DNA of 64,000 nt from Leuconostoc miyukkimchii (lineage in GTDB: Bacteria > Bacillota > Bacilli > Lactobacillales > Lactobacillaceae), in NCBI RefSeq assembly GCF_019656055.1, contig NZ_BPKY01000008.1:1-64000 (forward strand), in the 5' to 3' direction. Each line of letters begins with the position of its first letter. Within the stretch, counting starts at the first letter, position 1. The notes beneath the pieces were generated by a model that saw only the letters and a list, made by a program, of their open reading frames with translations, was not told the DNA's origin and did no database searches. A program made the translations under genes and the position numbers. Below, in pieces: positions 26,558-35,735 of this stretch.

Positions 26558-26581
26558 ACATATGTTATCATTAACATATGT
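26558..26581. promoter_or_regulatory. Perfect palindromic operator of the cadmium unit
   Basis: ACATATGTTA (26558-26567) and TAACATATGT (26572-26581) with a 4-nt centre form a perfect 24-bp palindrome between cadD and the ArsR gene. A half-site-like gacatatatc lies just left of it. Confidence 0.75.
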
Positions 26582-26593
26582 AGAGGTCAACAT

Positions 26594-26917
26594 ATGAATA
26601 AAAATATCAATGTACTTAGTCAAAAAGAGATGCAACGTATTTTCAAACTACTAAGTAACGGCATACGTCTAAATATTCTCATTTTATTACAAAATAAACC
26701 GATGAGTGTTAGCGAGATTGTTGAACAATTGCAAATTTCGCAACCTCAAGTTTCTCATCAACTAGCCATCTTAAAAAAACATCAGTTGGTTAGTGCTGAG
26801 AGAGTGGGAAAGAAAAATTTATACCAACTTGATGATCCACATATTTTAAGTGTCATTGAGTCGACCAAAAATCATGTTAAACATGTTGTGATTGGTAAAC
26901 GGCATGGGGAAGTATAG
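26594..26917 (+). CDS. ArsR-family metal-responsive repressor (CadC/CadX-like)
   Basis: 107 residues, a minimal ArsR. Winged HTH: RIFKLLSNGIRLNILILL, then SQPQVSHQLAILKKHQLV, then GKKNLYQL. The usual CXC metal site in the recognition region is absent; His residues near the C-terminus (HVKHVVIGKRH) may bind metal. AGAGG precedes the ATG. Divergent from cadD; the pair shares the palindromic operator. Confidence 0.8.
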   Translation: MNKNINVLSQKEMQRIFKLLSNGIRLNILILLQNKPMSVSEIVEQLQISQPQVSHQLAILKKHQLVSAERVGKKNLYQLDDPHILSVIESTKNHVKHVVIGKRHGEV

Positions 26918-27053
26918 TCATTATGTCATAGAAGCAATAATGATTCATGCGTGATATGTACGGACGTGTTGAAAAAGTTAGATAGTTGAAGTGAACCCGA
27001 TAGCCTAAACAAAATAAAAATTTGTTCAGAAAGTTATCTGGTTTACTCCTGAT

Positions 27054-27510
27054 ATGTCAAAAAATGAATCTAAGGACTCAGATACATTTGAATATGATCC
27101 AATTGGTTTGAAGATTATTGACGAGATATCAAAGACTATATTTTGGAAGCTGATTATTTTAGCTTCCTTTTTATTTTTTTTGGAATTTTCTCAAAGTCAA
27201 ATGTTTGCAGATGACAACAATAGTGTAATTTGTTGTTTTAAAAATTGACAATCGAACCGTCGGTTTACGATTTTGGCAAATGATGCGGGAACAATAGCAA
27301 ACTTTATCGCAGTTGCAGGAACAAGTCGTGTCAAAAACTAATCATCAAAAAGTGAGATGAGTTTTAGAAAAAAGTACGATTGGTAATGCCAGTGCTGTTT
27401 ATCAAACCGATATAATAACTAGTTCAGATAACGATTCAAGTAATGGCACACTAACCGATAAAAATTCAGATGCTGGTAAACGAATCAGTTATATGATTAA
27501 TAGTTTTTGA
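27054..27510 (+). pseudogene. Decayed gene for a TM / coiled-coil protein
   Basis: The first frame (27054-27248) has charged residues then one TM segment (FWKLIILASFLFFL). A shifted frame continues from about 27230 (VVLKIDNRTVGLRFWQ, then QTLSQLQEQVVSK) and is broken by TAG (27295) and TGA (27358) before ending at 27510. At least one frameshift and two stops make it dead. It may be the 5' part of an envelope or conjugation gene; not identified. Confidence 0.5.
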
Positions 27511-27563
27511 AAAGAATTTATGATAAACTATTTATATTCGTTTTTCAGAGGGAATCTTTGAAA

Positions 27564-27591
27564 TAAGTAATAAGTAATAAGTAATAAGTAG
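27564..27591 (+). repeat. Heptanucleotide tandem repeat (TAAGTAA x4)
   Basis: Three exact copies of TAAGTAA plus a fourth ending TAAGTAG, 40 bp before the CPBP protease start. Confidence 0.9.
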
Positions 27592-27631
27592 TTCTTAGTT
27601 TTATAATCACATTAGGAAAGTAGAAATAGCA

Positions 27632-28426
27632 ATGAAAAAAGTCTCAACAATTTTATTTTTAGTCGTATCACTAATAGTTTCTTACCTGTACGGGATAGCT
27701 CCTAATATATCTTTGGGAATAGGAAATAATAATGAACCAACCTTAGGAATCATAACAATTCCGATAGGAGGGTTAATAGTCGTTCTCTTATTCTTGCCGA
27801 TAAGTAAATTTATTTTTGCAAATAAATTTGGTTTTAAACTTGAGAATTGGAAGCAGCATAAGATTAACCTATTAATCATTTCTATTCCAGTTATTATGAC
27901 AATTATATTTAATGTAGCTACCTCTATATCACTAAATATGATTATTAATAAACTACCTAGTGGACAAATTATTGTAGGGATTATTAGTTCATTTATAGCA
28001 GCATTATTGGTTGGTTTTATTGAAGAAATAATTTCTAGAGGTGCAGTATTTAATGCATTAAAGAAACTATTGTCAAATTCTAGACATGGTGTACTACTAG
28101 CTAGCATTATATCTAGTATTATTTTTGGTGTGTCGCACTTTATGAATCTATTATCTGGCTCAGATTTTATTTACACATTATATCAAGTTATATATGCATT
28201 TGCTATAGGCCTTTGTTTATCATTTATCTATTTTATCACCAGAAGTTTAATAATTCCTATTATTGCACATACCTTAGTGGATTGGTCTGATTTTTTCTTC
28301 AATATGAGTGGTCAACCTGATTTGCAGAATATAAGTTATGTTCCTATTATTTTAACAGTAGTTTACTTGTTAACAGCTATAATGCTGTATAAGAGAAATT
28401 CTAACATTTTTTTACATAGTAAATAA
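27632..28426 (+). CDS. CPBP-family intramembrane glutamic protease
   Basis: 264 residues, about eight hydrophobic segments. Abi/CAAX-protease motifs in order: EEIISRG (about residue 131), FGVSHF (about residue 168) and HTLVDW (about residue 217). Many lactic acid bacteria use such proteins for bacteriocin self-immunity, but no bacteriocin gene is adjacent here. Intact, although the genes on both sides are decayed. Terminator follows. Confidence 0.82.
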   Translation: MKKVSTILFLVVSLIVSYLYGIAPNISLGIGNNNEPTLGIITIPIGGLIVVLLFLPISKFIFANKFGFKLENWKQHKINLLIISIPVIMTIIFNVATSISLNMIINKLPSGQIIVGIISSFIAALLVGFIEEIISRGAVFNALKKLLSNSRHGVLLASIISSIIFGVSHFMNLLSGSDFIYTLYQVIYAFAIGLCLSFIYFITRSLIIPIIAHTLVDWSDFFFNMSGQPDLQNISYVPIILTVVYLLTAIMLYKRNSNIFLHSK

Positions 28427-28441
28427 AAGACAAAGTGCAAA

Positions 28442-28480
28442 TTTAATTATCAGCCACATTGTAATGTGCCTGATAATTAA
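28442..28480 (+). terminator. Hairpin terminator after the CPBP protease gene
   Basis: TTTAATTATCAG/CTGATAATTAAA with an inner CACA/TGTG stem, followed by ATATTTTTC. Confidence 0.7.
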
Positions 28481-28520
28481 ATATTTTTCTTAGATAACGA
28501 CTCATCCGAGTTTGAATTTG

Positions 28521-28545
28521 AACGACTTCATTTGAAGTCGTTTTT
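28521..28545 (+). terminator. Second terminator-like hairpin
   Basis: AACGACTTCA/TGAAGTCGTT with a 2-nt loop (a perfect palindrome but for the loop) and TTTTT. Confidence 0.65.
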
Positions 28546-28838
28546 GTTTTCCCTTTAGATAAAAATCTACGAGTTATACGATTGTGATTTTTGTTTGTGC
28601 CACACTAAAATCTTGCATAGGTATGGCAACAATATACTGAAAAAAGATACAGGACCCATCCAATCTGCGAATTTGGTCAGTTATCTGAAGTGATGACTTC
28701 GACTATAAGAGGGATCAAGAAGCACTTTTTTCCTTAATTAAAATCACTTTAATCTTCTAGTGTTGCGACTGATCGGCGTGAAAATAATCTAAATACTAAG
28801 GCGGTCAACCCTGTTGGGCAAGTAATCCAAAACGTAAA
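28546..28838. other. Degenerate region without an intact gene
   Basis: About 290 bp with short frames only. The last 40 bp read in frame with the following CHAP pseudogene (GGQPCWASNPKRK), so the dead gene probably once started further left. Confidence 0.4.
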
Positions 28839-29417
28839 GTGTCAAAAGTTAGAGCACGGACGGAATCAATCAGAAAAACATATGATCTTAATTTTGAGGA
28901 ATCATTAAACAGTGACAATAATTTAGCTAGTGATAGTAATATATTAGCAAATAATAGTGTTGATAATGACAGTAACAATCAAGGTGCCTATTGTAATAAT
29001 GATGACATTAAGACTTATGTGCATAATATTACGTCAAAAAACTAGATTGGAGATTTAACGACACCAAACGCCTATAATCAGTGTGCGGGTTTCTCACAAG
29101 TCTATATGAATGCGATTTGGTCACCTAATTTTACTTTTAGAGGAAATGGTAATGTGACGGCAGAAACTGTGGCAAAAGCAACAGGAGTTAAAGTCACCAC
29201 GACACCAAAAGCTGGGGCTGTTTTTGCGTCTGATCGTCCTAATCATACAGGCGTTGTGTTGCATGTTTTAGCAAATGGTGATTTGATTGTTGCGAATCAA
29301 AATGCGGGGACTAGCAAGGATTATGAAATTACATTAGTCCCTAAAAAAGACTATGCCAAAGATAGTCAAGCAGTTGGTTATGGGGATATGACTTTTGCCT
29401 ATCCAGGTGACAACTAA
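28839..29417 (+). pseudogene. CHAP-domain peptidoglycan hydrolase gene broken by TAG
   Basis: One frame interrupted by TAG at 29043-29045. Before it: a basic then Asn/Asp-rich linker. After it: a CHAP domain with the catalytic Cys in NAYNQCAGFSQVYM and the His in NHTGVVLHV, ending at a normal stop. No start codon serves the domain half directly. CHAP proteins cleave peptidoglycan and occur in conjugation and phage modules. The N-terminal region appears lost. Confidence 0.65.
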
Positions 29418-29455
29418 AAGTATAAATTACATTGGTAGAGAAAGGGGTAGAAAAC

Positions 29456-30058
29456 ATGACAACAGTACAAATTGGTTCAGATATTAGCATTTTGCCAGAT
29501 AGTGCATATCAGTTAGCAAAAGAAATATTTTTAGTGGTCAAAAATGATTATTTACATTTGTATACGGCTTATCAGAGTTCAAACAAGTTAAATAGTAAGG
29601 CAATGCAGACGATTTATATTGAATTGGCACACTTTTATCAACGCTATGATGATAGAATGACACCGTATTTAGTACAAGATTTATATGAACAAATGAAGCA
29701 GGTAGAGTGACTAGTAGAACTATTAACAACGTGTGACCAGGCATTAGAAAATTTAGATCAGACAATTAGTTTAATTGCACATCAATATGATGATGAAGCA
29801 GTGATCAATGGCGCTATGAAAAACATTCGTAAACAGTATCAGGTATTGTTAGAAAAAGTTGGTTTAGACGGTAGTGTCATTGATCATGTTAATCAAGCAA
29901 TAGATGATATTCATGGTCAATATCGTAAACTGCACGTTCAAAATAAAGCTTTGTTTTTTTCACAACTAGAAAATATTCATGATCAGACAATCAAATATAT
30001 TAGACACTATATTGAAATTGAATTTATTCAAAAACGGATTGAATATGGATTCGATTAG
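29456..30058 (+). pseudogene. Helical protein gene broken by TGA
   Basis: AAAGGGG precedes the ATG at 29456. The frame runs 84 residues to TGA (29708-29710) and then continues open in the same frame for 116 more codons to 30058. Both halves are helical and charged with no TM segment. The intact protein would be about 200 residues. Family not recognised; directly follows the CHAP pseudogene and was probably in its operon. Confidence 0.6.
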
Positions 30059-30474
30059 TTTAATATATTTTTGCGAATGGTTATGGACAATTTTGTTTAT
30101 AGGCGACGCTAATTAATCAATATTATAGTCAAAAAGATCAATAATTAAGGAGGATTTTGACAAGCAAAAAAACGTAATTGTTTATAGGCGGAAGTATATT
30201 TATGATAGAAGGATACCAATACTAGAGGGAATCAATATTAGGGAGAGGGTTTTTCAAAAACATAATCCTTTAATTTTCTTATCAACATTTGTTGATGAGT
30301 CAAATATATTGATTTTAGATTAAATGAATTTTAAACATTTTTAAATATAAGAATATTATGTACAAAAAGGCATTAGTACTTGCCCTTCAGGGCAAAAAAG
30401 TATGCCCGATTGTACGCTGATTATTTTTTGAAAACTTGCTATATTAATTACATATCAAGTTTAAGGAGAATACA
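30059..30474. other. Intergenic region with frame remnants
   Basis: TTGTTTATAGGCG occurs twice (about 30091 and 30178). A frame without a start, reading KQKNVIVYRRKYIYD and ending SNILILD, spans about 30150-30321 and looks like a gene remnant. The final 100 bp hold the MMPL promoter region and its AAGGAG. Confidence 0.35.
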
Positions 30475-32586
30475 ATGGGTAAATCACTTGGAAAATTAGG
30501 ATCGTGGATATACGGTCATGCCAAAATAACGATATTTGGATTTATTATAACAGTGGTTATTTCTGTTGTAGTGGCATTAAGTATCGGTGTTCACTTTGAT
30601 GCTGCTGGGATGTCAATTCAAGGATCAGAGTCTGAAAAAGCTAATAAATTAATGGAAAAAGAATTTCCAAATACTAAGCAGAATGGCGGTCAAATTCAAA
30701 TTGTATTGCATTCTAGCAATGGGAAACCATTAAGTACACCTGATAATCAAAAGACCATGAATGATCTGTTTACAGATGTTCAGAAAAATAAGCATGTTAA
30801 GATGGTTGTTATTCCTCAAATGTTACAAAGTTTTAGTAAAGATAACATGACAGGTATCGCTAGAGTTATGTATAAACAGAAAGGTGATAATGTTTCACCT
30901 AAAACAATTAAATCTTTACAAAAATCATTAAAAATTACTCGCAACAAGAGTATTCAAACGGAACTAACGTCAAATGATGTTACTATTTCTCCAATGGATA
31001 ATGGCGAACAGGCAGAAGTAGTTGGATTAATTATTGCTTTTATAATATTATCTATTACCTTTGCGTCATTATTGGTAGCAGGTATTCCGATTTTATCAGC
31101 GATTCTTGGATTGATTGCTGGCATGATGTTGGTTCTAATTTCAACAAATTTCTTGTCTGTTGGGACTTTTTCAATGTCATTAGTTGGTATGATGGGACTA
31201 GCCGTCGGTATTGATTACGCGTTATTTATTATTTCTAGATATCGACAAGAATTAGTTGAAAAATCAAAAAAAGAGGCATTAACTTATGCAATGTCTACTG
31301 CAGGAACATCAGTTGTTTTTGCTGGAGTAACGGTTATAGCGGCCTTACTTGGCATGACAATTTTAGGAATTGACATGCTTACAGTAATGGGAATGACTGC
31401 AGCAATGTCTGTCTTTACGGCGATTTTGACCTCGTTAACTTTTGTTCCAGCAATGTTAACAATCTTAGGTGATCGAGTTACTGGAAAAAAACCTAATCGT
31501 GTTTTATATATAGTTAGTCTACTACGTGTAAAAGGTGGATGGGGTAAATTAGTTACAAAATATAAGTATTTACTCACGATACTTGTTATTGGATTGCTAG
31601 CAACAGCAACGATTCCGTTTACTCATATTAATCTGGGATTACCAAATGATGCTGTCAAATCTGAAAAATTGACAGAGCGTCGAGCATATGATATTTTGAC
31701 AGAAGCTTACGGAAAAGGTAGTCAAGCTACTCTAGTTGTACTTGTGAGAAGCGATAATCAAAAAGCAGTTCAAAATGGTATACAAAAGATTAAAGCATTA
31801 TCCAATGTTGTGTCAGTCTCACAAGCAGCTCCAAGTGAGAATAATAAGTATCAAATGATTACTGTAATACCTAGTACTGATTCCAATGATGTTAAAACAA
31901 AAAAAGTGGTGCATCATATTAGAAAATTGGCTAATAAAAATGATATTCCTCCACTTTATGTAACGGGTGCTACTGCAATCAATATTGATATGTCGGACGC
32001 TTTGATGAAGGCGTTACCTAAATTTGCAATTTTAATTGTTGTTTTCGCATTTATTTTGTTAACAATTGTCTTTAGATCATTACTAATCCCTGTTGTTGCT
32101 GTTGCGGGATTTGTACTGTCATTAGGGGCAACCTTAGGAACTATTGTATTTGTTATCCAAGATGGCAATTTTATTAACCTTTTGGGAATTCCTAATAAGG
32201 GAGCAATTTTAAATTTCTTACCAGTTTTGGTTATTGGGATTATGTTTGGGTTGGCGATGGATTATGAAGTGTTTTTGGTTAGCCGAATTCGTGAAGAATA
32301 TTTAAAATCTCATGATACACGTCAAGCAGTGATGGCTGGCATGAAGGACAGTGGACCGGCCGTGGTGGCGGCAGCTTTAATTATGATAATCGTCTTTTCC
32401 GGATTTATATTTGCCAGTGATGCTGTTGTTAAAACAATGGGATTGGCCTTAGCAACAGGTATTTTGTTTGATGCTTTATTTGTTAGGTTAGTGCTAGTAC
32501 CAGCAACTATAGCAATATTTGGATCTTCTAGTTGGTATTTACCGAAATGGTTGGATAAATTTTTGCCAAATGTAAAAATTGACTAA
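30475..32586 (+). CDS. MMPL/RND-superfamily transporter
   Basis: 703 residues, two repeats of one TM + large extracytoplasmic domain + five TM. Signature segments GIDYALFIISRYRQE (first half, near residue 245) and AMDYEVFLVSRIREE (second half, near residue 595) each have the Asp-Tyr pair of the proton path. AAGGAG lies before the start. Likely exports lipids or drugs across the membrane. Followed by a terminator, then a two-component system that may control it. Confidence 0.88.
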   Translation: MGKSLGKLGSWIYGHAKITIFGFIITVVISVVVALSIGVHFDAAGMSIQGSESEKANKLMEKEFPNTKQNGGQIQIVLHSSNGKPLSTPDNQKTMNDLFTDVQKNKHVKMVVIPQMLQSFSKDNMTGIARVMYKQKGDNVSPKTIKSLQKSLKITRNKSIQTELTSNDVTISPMDNGEQAEVVGLIIAFIILSITFASLLVAGIPILSAILGLIAGMMLVLISTNFLSVGTFSMSLVGMMGLAVGIDYALFIISRYRQELVEKSKKEALTYAMSTAGTSVVFAGVTVIAALLGMTILGIDMLTVMGMTAAMSVFTAILTSLTFVPAMLTILGDRVTGKKPNRVLYIVSLLRVKGGWGKLVTKYKYLLTILVIGLLATATIPFTHINLGLPNDAVKSEKLTERRAYDILTEAYGKGSQATLVVLVRSDNQKAVQNGIQKIKALSNVVSVSQAAPSENNKYQMITVIPSTDSNDVKTKKVVHHIRKLANKNDIPPLYVTGATAINIDMSDALMKALPKFAILIVVFAFILLTIVFRSLLIPVVAVAGFVLSLGATLGTIVFVIQDGNFINLLGIPNKGAILNFLPVLVIGIMFGLAMDYEVFLVSRIREEYLKSHDTRQAVMAGMKDSGPAVVAAALIMIIVFSGFIFASDAVVKTMGLALATGILFDALFVRLVLVPATIAIFGSSSWYLPKWLDKFLPNVKID

Positions 32587-32600
32587 TTGAATAAACACTG

Positions 32601-32636
32601 AGACTAAGCTAGAATAAAAAAAGCTTAGTCTTTTTT
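32601..32636 (+). terminator. Terminator between MMPL and the two-component system
   Basis: AGACTAAGCT/AGCTTAGTCT with a 10-nt loop and six T. The kinase start follows by 15 nt, so it may be leaky. Confidence 0.8.
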
Positions 32637-32650
32637 AAAAGGAGATTTAT

Positions 32651-33862
32651 ATGACTAAAGAAAACAATATACAGACGAAGCGTTATTTATTTGATTTATA
32701 TCGTTGGCCAATGATATTTTTAAGTTTAATGATTTACTTTTTGGCTTTTTATCTAAGAATGGAAGTAAAAGACATTGGTAGCATTCAAACATCAACATTT
32801 TTTACACTTTATGTTGTGCAATCAGTTAGTAACTATTTCAGTAGTTACATTACAAGATTTAGTAAGTTATTATATTTATTTCTGCAAATAGTAATTATTG
32901 TTAGTGCTGGAATTTTAATTAGCCCAGGAGAAAACATGCTTTATATAGGTATGTTACCACTTCTTGGTCTTCAAATTGTGACGCTCTATGATGACGTCAA
33001 GCTTTTTACTTTTTTAGTTATTTTAGTACCATTTCAGGTTATCATTGTAGTGTTACAGTATCTCAATAGTGGCTTCTTTTTAACCATCATGTCTATCCAA
33101 TCGTCAATGGCTTTAAACATTATTTTTTTCATAACATGGCGTTTTTATCGTCAACAAGTTAGCCAATTAATTAAGACACAAAGTTTGCTCAATGAGTTAC
33201 AAGTTGCTTACACTGAAGTTAAAGAAATTTCGCAACAAAACGAACGTAATCGAATTGGCCGTGATTTACATGATACTCTAATGCAAGGACTTGTTGGTGT
33301 TACAATGCAGCTGGAAGGAACCAAATTACTTTTATTAAATCATCAAGTGGACAGAGCTACCCAAGAAATTGATAAGACAATTTCTTTAACACGTGATTCA
33401 CTGCAAGAAGCTAGACAATCTGTTTACGATATGCGAAAAAATAATAATGATCAGATTAAACTTCGTGATCGTTTGGATAAATTGGTAAAAGTTTTTCATG
33501 AAAATTATAGTTTGAGTGTTAATCTGGGTGTTGATGTTGCAATTGCAATTCCAAAGAATGATTTGGAAGAAATTATTAGAATTATTTCTGAATCACTTAC
33601 TAACATTGTGAAGCATTCTCAGACAGATGTTGCTATCGTAAAAGTTTCACTAGATGATGTTTTATCGATTACTATTATTGATTATGGGGTTGGGTTTAAT
33701 GTTAAATGGGGAATAAAAAAATCAAATCATTTTGGTTTAAACGCAATTATAGAGCGTGTTGAAAAACTTGGTGGTACTACAAATATTTTCAGTCATGCTG
33801 GCGAAGGAACGCGAATAGACATTAAAATACCAAAAAAATTGAGGTGGCAGCATGGTGAGTAA
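32651..33862 (+). CDS. NarL-type sensor histidine kinase
   Basis: 403 residues. The N-terminal sensor has about five or six TM segments (to residue 170) and almost no extracellular domain, so it may sense within the membrane (LiaS/DesK-like). HisKA_3 box RIGRDLHDTLMQGL with phospho-accepting His near residue 207; the ATPase domain has SLTNIVKHS (N box) and DYGVGF. Overlaps the response regulator gene by 11 nt. GGAG upstream. Signal unknown. Confidence 0.88.
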   Translation: MTKENNIQTKRYLFDLYRWPMIFLSLMIYFLAFYLRMEVKDIGSIQTSTFFTLYVVQSVSNYFSSYITRFSKLLYLFLQIVIIVSAGILISPGENMLYIGMLPLLGLQIVTLYDDVKLFTFLVILVPFQVIIVVLQYLNSGFFLTIMSIQSSMALNIIFFITWRFYRQQVSQLIKTQSLLNELQVAYTEVKEISQQNERNRIGRDLHDTLMQGLVGVTMQLEGTKLLLLNHQVDRATQEIDKTISLTRDSLQEARQSVYDMRKNNNDQIKLRDRLDKLVKVFHENYSLSVNLGVDVAIAIPKNDLEEIIRIISESLTNIVKHSQTDVAIVKVSLDDVLSITIIDYGVGFNVKWGIKKSNHFGLNAIIERVEKLGGTTNIFSHAGEGTRIDIKIPKKLRWQHGE

Positions 33863-34484
33863 AATAATGATTGTAGATAACCATGTTATCGTCCGTGAAG
33901 GGTTGAAACTGATTTTTGAGACAAATCGAGACTATAACATTGAATATGAAGCTATCGATGGGCAGGAGGCAATTGCTTTATTAAAAATAAAGCAACCTGA
34001 TTTAATTTTGTTGGATATCAAAATGCCTAATATTGACGGATTTGGGGTTATGAATTACGTTAATGATTATTGCCCTGAAGTTCCAGTAGTGGTACTTTCA
34101 ACGATTGATAATAGCCAAGATATCAAAACAATGCTGAAGTTAGGTGCTAAAAGCTACTTACTAAAAGACGCCAGTACTGATGTTATTTTCAATACCGTTA
34201 GTAATGCTCTAAAAGGAAATACAATCTTACAGTATAATGTCACGGAGATAGTACGGCATGAACAAAGAAACATGCAAAATAATTTTTTTCAATTAGAGAG
34301 TCTGGAAGTAGATCTTCTGACTAGTCTTGCTCAAGGAAAAAAAATTAAACAAATTGCGGTGGATCAGCATTTTTCAGAAAGAACGGTTAAAAATAATTTA
34401 ACTAAAATCTACAGTAAACTTGGAGTCTCATCCGGTTTAGAAGCGGTTGCCCTAGCTGTAAAGAATGACTTAATTACATTTTGA
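33852..34484 (+). CDS. NarL/FixJ-family response regulator
   Basis: 210 residues. Receiver domain with phospho-acceptor Asp55 in LLDIKMP and Lys near residue 105 (SYLLKDA); a C-terminal LuxR-type HTH at about residues 148-208 (LAQGKKIKQIAVDQHFSERTVKNNLTKIYSKLGV, recognition helix SERTVKNN). Overlaps the kinase gene, so the two are one unit. Target inferred to be the adjacent MMPL transporter. Confidence 0.9.
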   Translation: MVSKIMIVDNHVIVREGLKLIFETNRDYNIEYEAIDGQEAIALLKIKQPDLILLDIKMPNIDGFGVMNYVNDYCPEVPVVVLSTIDNSQDIKTMLKLGAKSYLLKDASTDVIFNTVSNALKGNTILQYNVTEIVRHEQRNMQNNFFQLESLEVDLLTSLAQGKKIKQIAVDQHFSERTVKNNLTKIYSKLGVSSGLEAVALAVKNDLITF

Positions 34485-34718
34485 TTTTAAAAAATAATAT
34501 CTAGGTAATTTGATAAATTAACTGTAGTATTAATGTTGGTGCCAGATGCTGTTTAATTCAAAACAATCATACAAATTTATGTATTACTACATAAATCACA
34601 TTATAAAAACGGTATAGCTAATTTGGCACTAAATTTTTGAAGAACCGATGAATTTAAAATACTAATAATATGATTCCCAATTATTGTCATATTTGTTTTA
34701 AAATGTGAAAGTAGTAAC
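34485..34718. other. AT-rich intergenic region
   Basis: No gene, terminator or repeat recognised after the response regulator. Confidence 0.4.
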
Positions 34719-35019
34719 TTATACTCCCACTTTTTCGGAAAATTTTAATTCTAAAACTCCAATTCTTAGAAGATATGTTTTTAAGTTCAGTTTATTTTGA
34801 TTAATTGATTTTATTTTAGTAAATATGAATCTATTGAATTCTTCACAATATATGGAACTAATAATTTCTTCTTTGGACTTAAAATGTACCTGTAGAAACA
34901 CCTGCGTGTTTAGCTATATATATAATTTTTGTTTGTTTAATACCTTGATTATTAAACAATATAATTGCGGAATCAAATAGTTTTTCTCTAGTCGTTAATT
35001 TTTGTTATGCTCGAGTCAT
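34719..35019 (-). pseudogene. TetR-family regulator, dead
   Basis: Reading from the ATG at 35019: MTRA, stop TAA (35005-35007), then the TetR HTH in frame (KLTTREKLFDSAIILFNNQG, AKHAGVSTGTF), another stop, and after a frameshift near 34885 the rest of the domain (HFKSKEEIISSIYCEEF). C-terminal domain mostly missing. The gene was divergent from a YciI-like gene with an intact inverted repeat between, as in working TetR pairs. Confidence 0.7.
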
Positions 35020-35053
35020 TTTATTTCTCCATTAATATTTAATTATACATATT

Positions 35054-35090
35054 ATATAATGAACTGGTTCAGTGAATTAGTTCATTATAT
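35054..35090. promoter_or_regulatory. Perfect 12-bp inverted repeat, orphan TetR operator
   Basis: ATATAATGAACT (35054-35065) and AGTTCATTATAT (35079-35090), spacer 13 nt, between the dead TetR gene and the truncated YciI gene. Confidence 0.6.
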
Positions 35091-35121
35091 AACAAATGAG
35101 TTACGATTAGGAGTGCATATT

Positions 35122-35295
35122 TTGTTTATCTTCAGTTTAACGTATAAAAAGCCTTTACAAGAAGTTGAAAAGCTTCTAAGCGAGCATAATCAGTATTTAG
35201 AAACTTTTTATAAAGAGGGTATTGCTGAATATAATATTATTGGATTTCAACTTAAAAAAATGAATGAAATGTTCAAACAAATTGTTGGCCACTAG
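35122..35295 (+). pseudogene. YciI-like protein with internal deletion
   Basis: TTG start at 35122 with AGGAG 8 nt upstream. The first 30 residues match the YCII-related family start (FIFSLTYKKPLQEVEKLL, then EHNQYLETFYKEG). It then jumps to IAEYNIIGFQL, which looks like the family's C-terminus, so the middle (about 35-40 residues) is missing in frame. Reads through to a normal stop but is only 57 residues, probably non-functional. Confidence 0.5.
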
Positions 35296-35338
35296 AAACT
35301 AATAAAGAAAACAAAAAATACAGTACAATATGAAACTG

Positions 35339-35380
35339 AGTTTAGGGTTATTTGTTATAAAATAACCCCTAAACCTTTTC
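35339..35380. other. Hairpin next to the pseudogene end
   Basis: GTTTAGGGTTATTT pairs with AAATAACCCCTAAAC; the T run (CCTTTTCC) is weak. A poor terminator of the YciI-like unit, overlapping the 3' end of the minus-strand pseudogene. Confidence 0.4.
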
Positions 35381-35735
35381 CTGTATAACCGCGGATTACA
35401 AATCCAGCTCCTGAAAAGATATCTTTTGCATCGTTTTCACTAATATAAATTGTTATATATTTACCACTTTTAGTTACCTTAGACACACCCTGCTTATATT
35501 TAGCGGCTCTTAGTTAATCACTTAACTGATTATTAATTTAAGGTGGAATAGTGTAGACAGTATTTCCAACTATTGTAACATTATTGCTATCTACATTTTC
35601 TGACGAATGCACTGTGTTGTCACTAACCTTTGGTATGCCTATACTATTATTGAAACTAACTTGCATTAGTGGTACGGTCATACCTGCTACAATCACACTT
35701 ATTAGTAAATATACATTTATGTTCGTGAAAATCAT
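35355..35735 (-). pseudogene. Secreted or anchored small protein, two in-frame stops
   Basis: Start at 35735 with AAGGAT upstream; N-terminal hydrophobic segment (VYLLISVIVAGMTVPLM). The frame is stopped by TAA at 35538-35540 and again by TAA at 35514-35516, then stays open to 35355 with KYKQGVSKVTKSGKYITIYI and KDIFSGAGFVIRGYTGKG. The intact protein would be about 126 residues. Family not recognised. Confidence 0.5.

Noticed and set aside
27564-27591. TAAGTAA copies as a CRISPR array
   Set aside because: Units are 7 bp with no spacers and no cas genes; it is a simple tandem repeat.
17711-35735. All premature stops (TAA, TAG, TGA) as signs of C-to-T hypermutation or programmed readthrough
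   Set aside because: Every stop codon is one C-to-T step from CAA, CAG or CGA, so the pattern carries no information; adjoining frameshifts and deletions point to ordinary decay.
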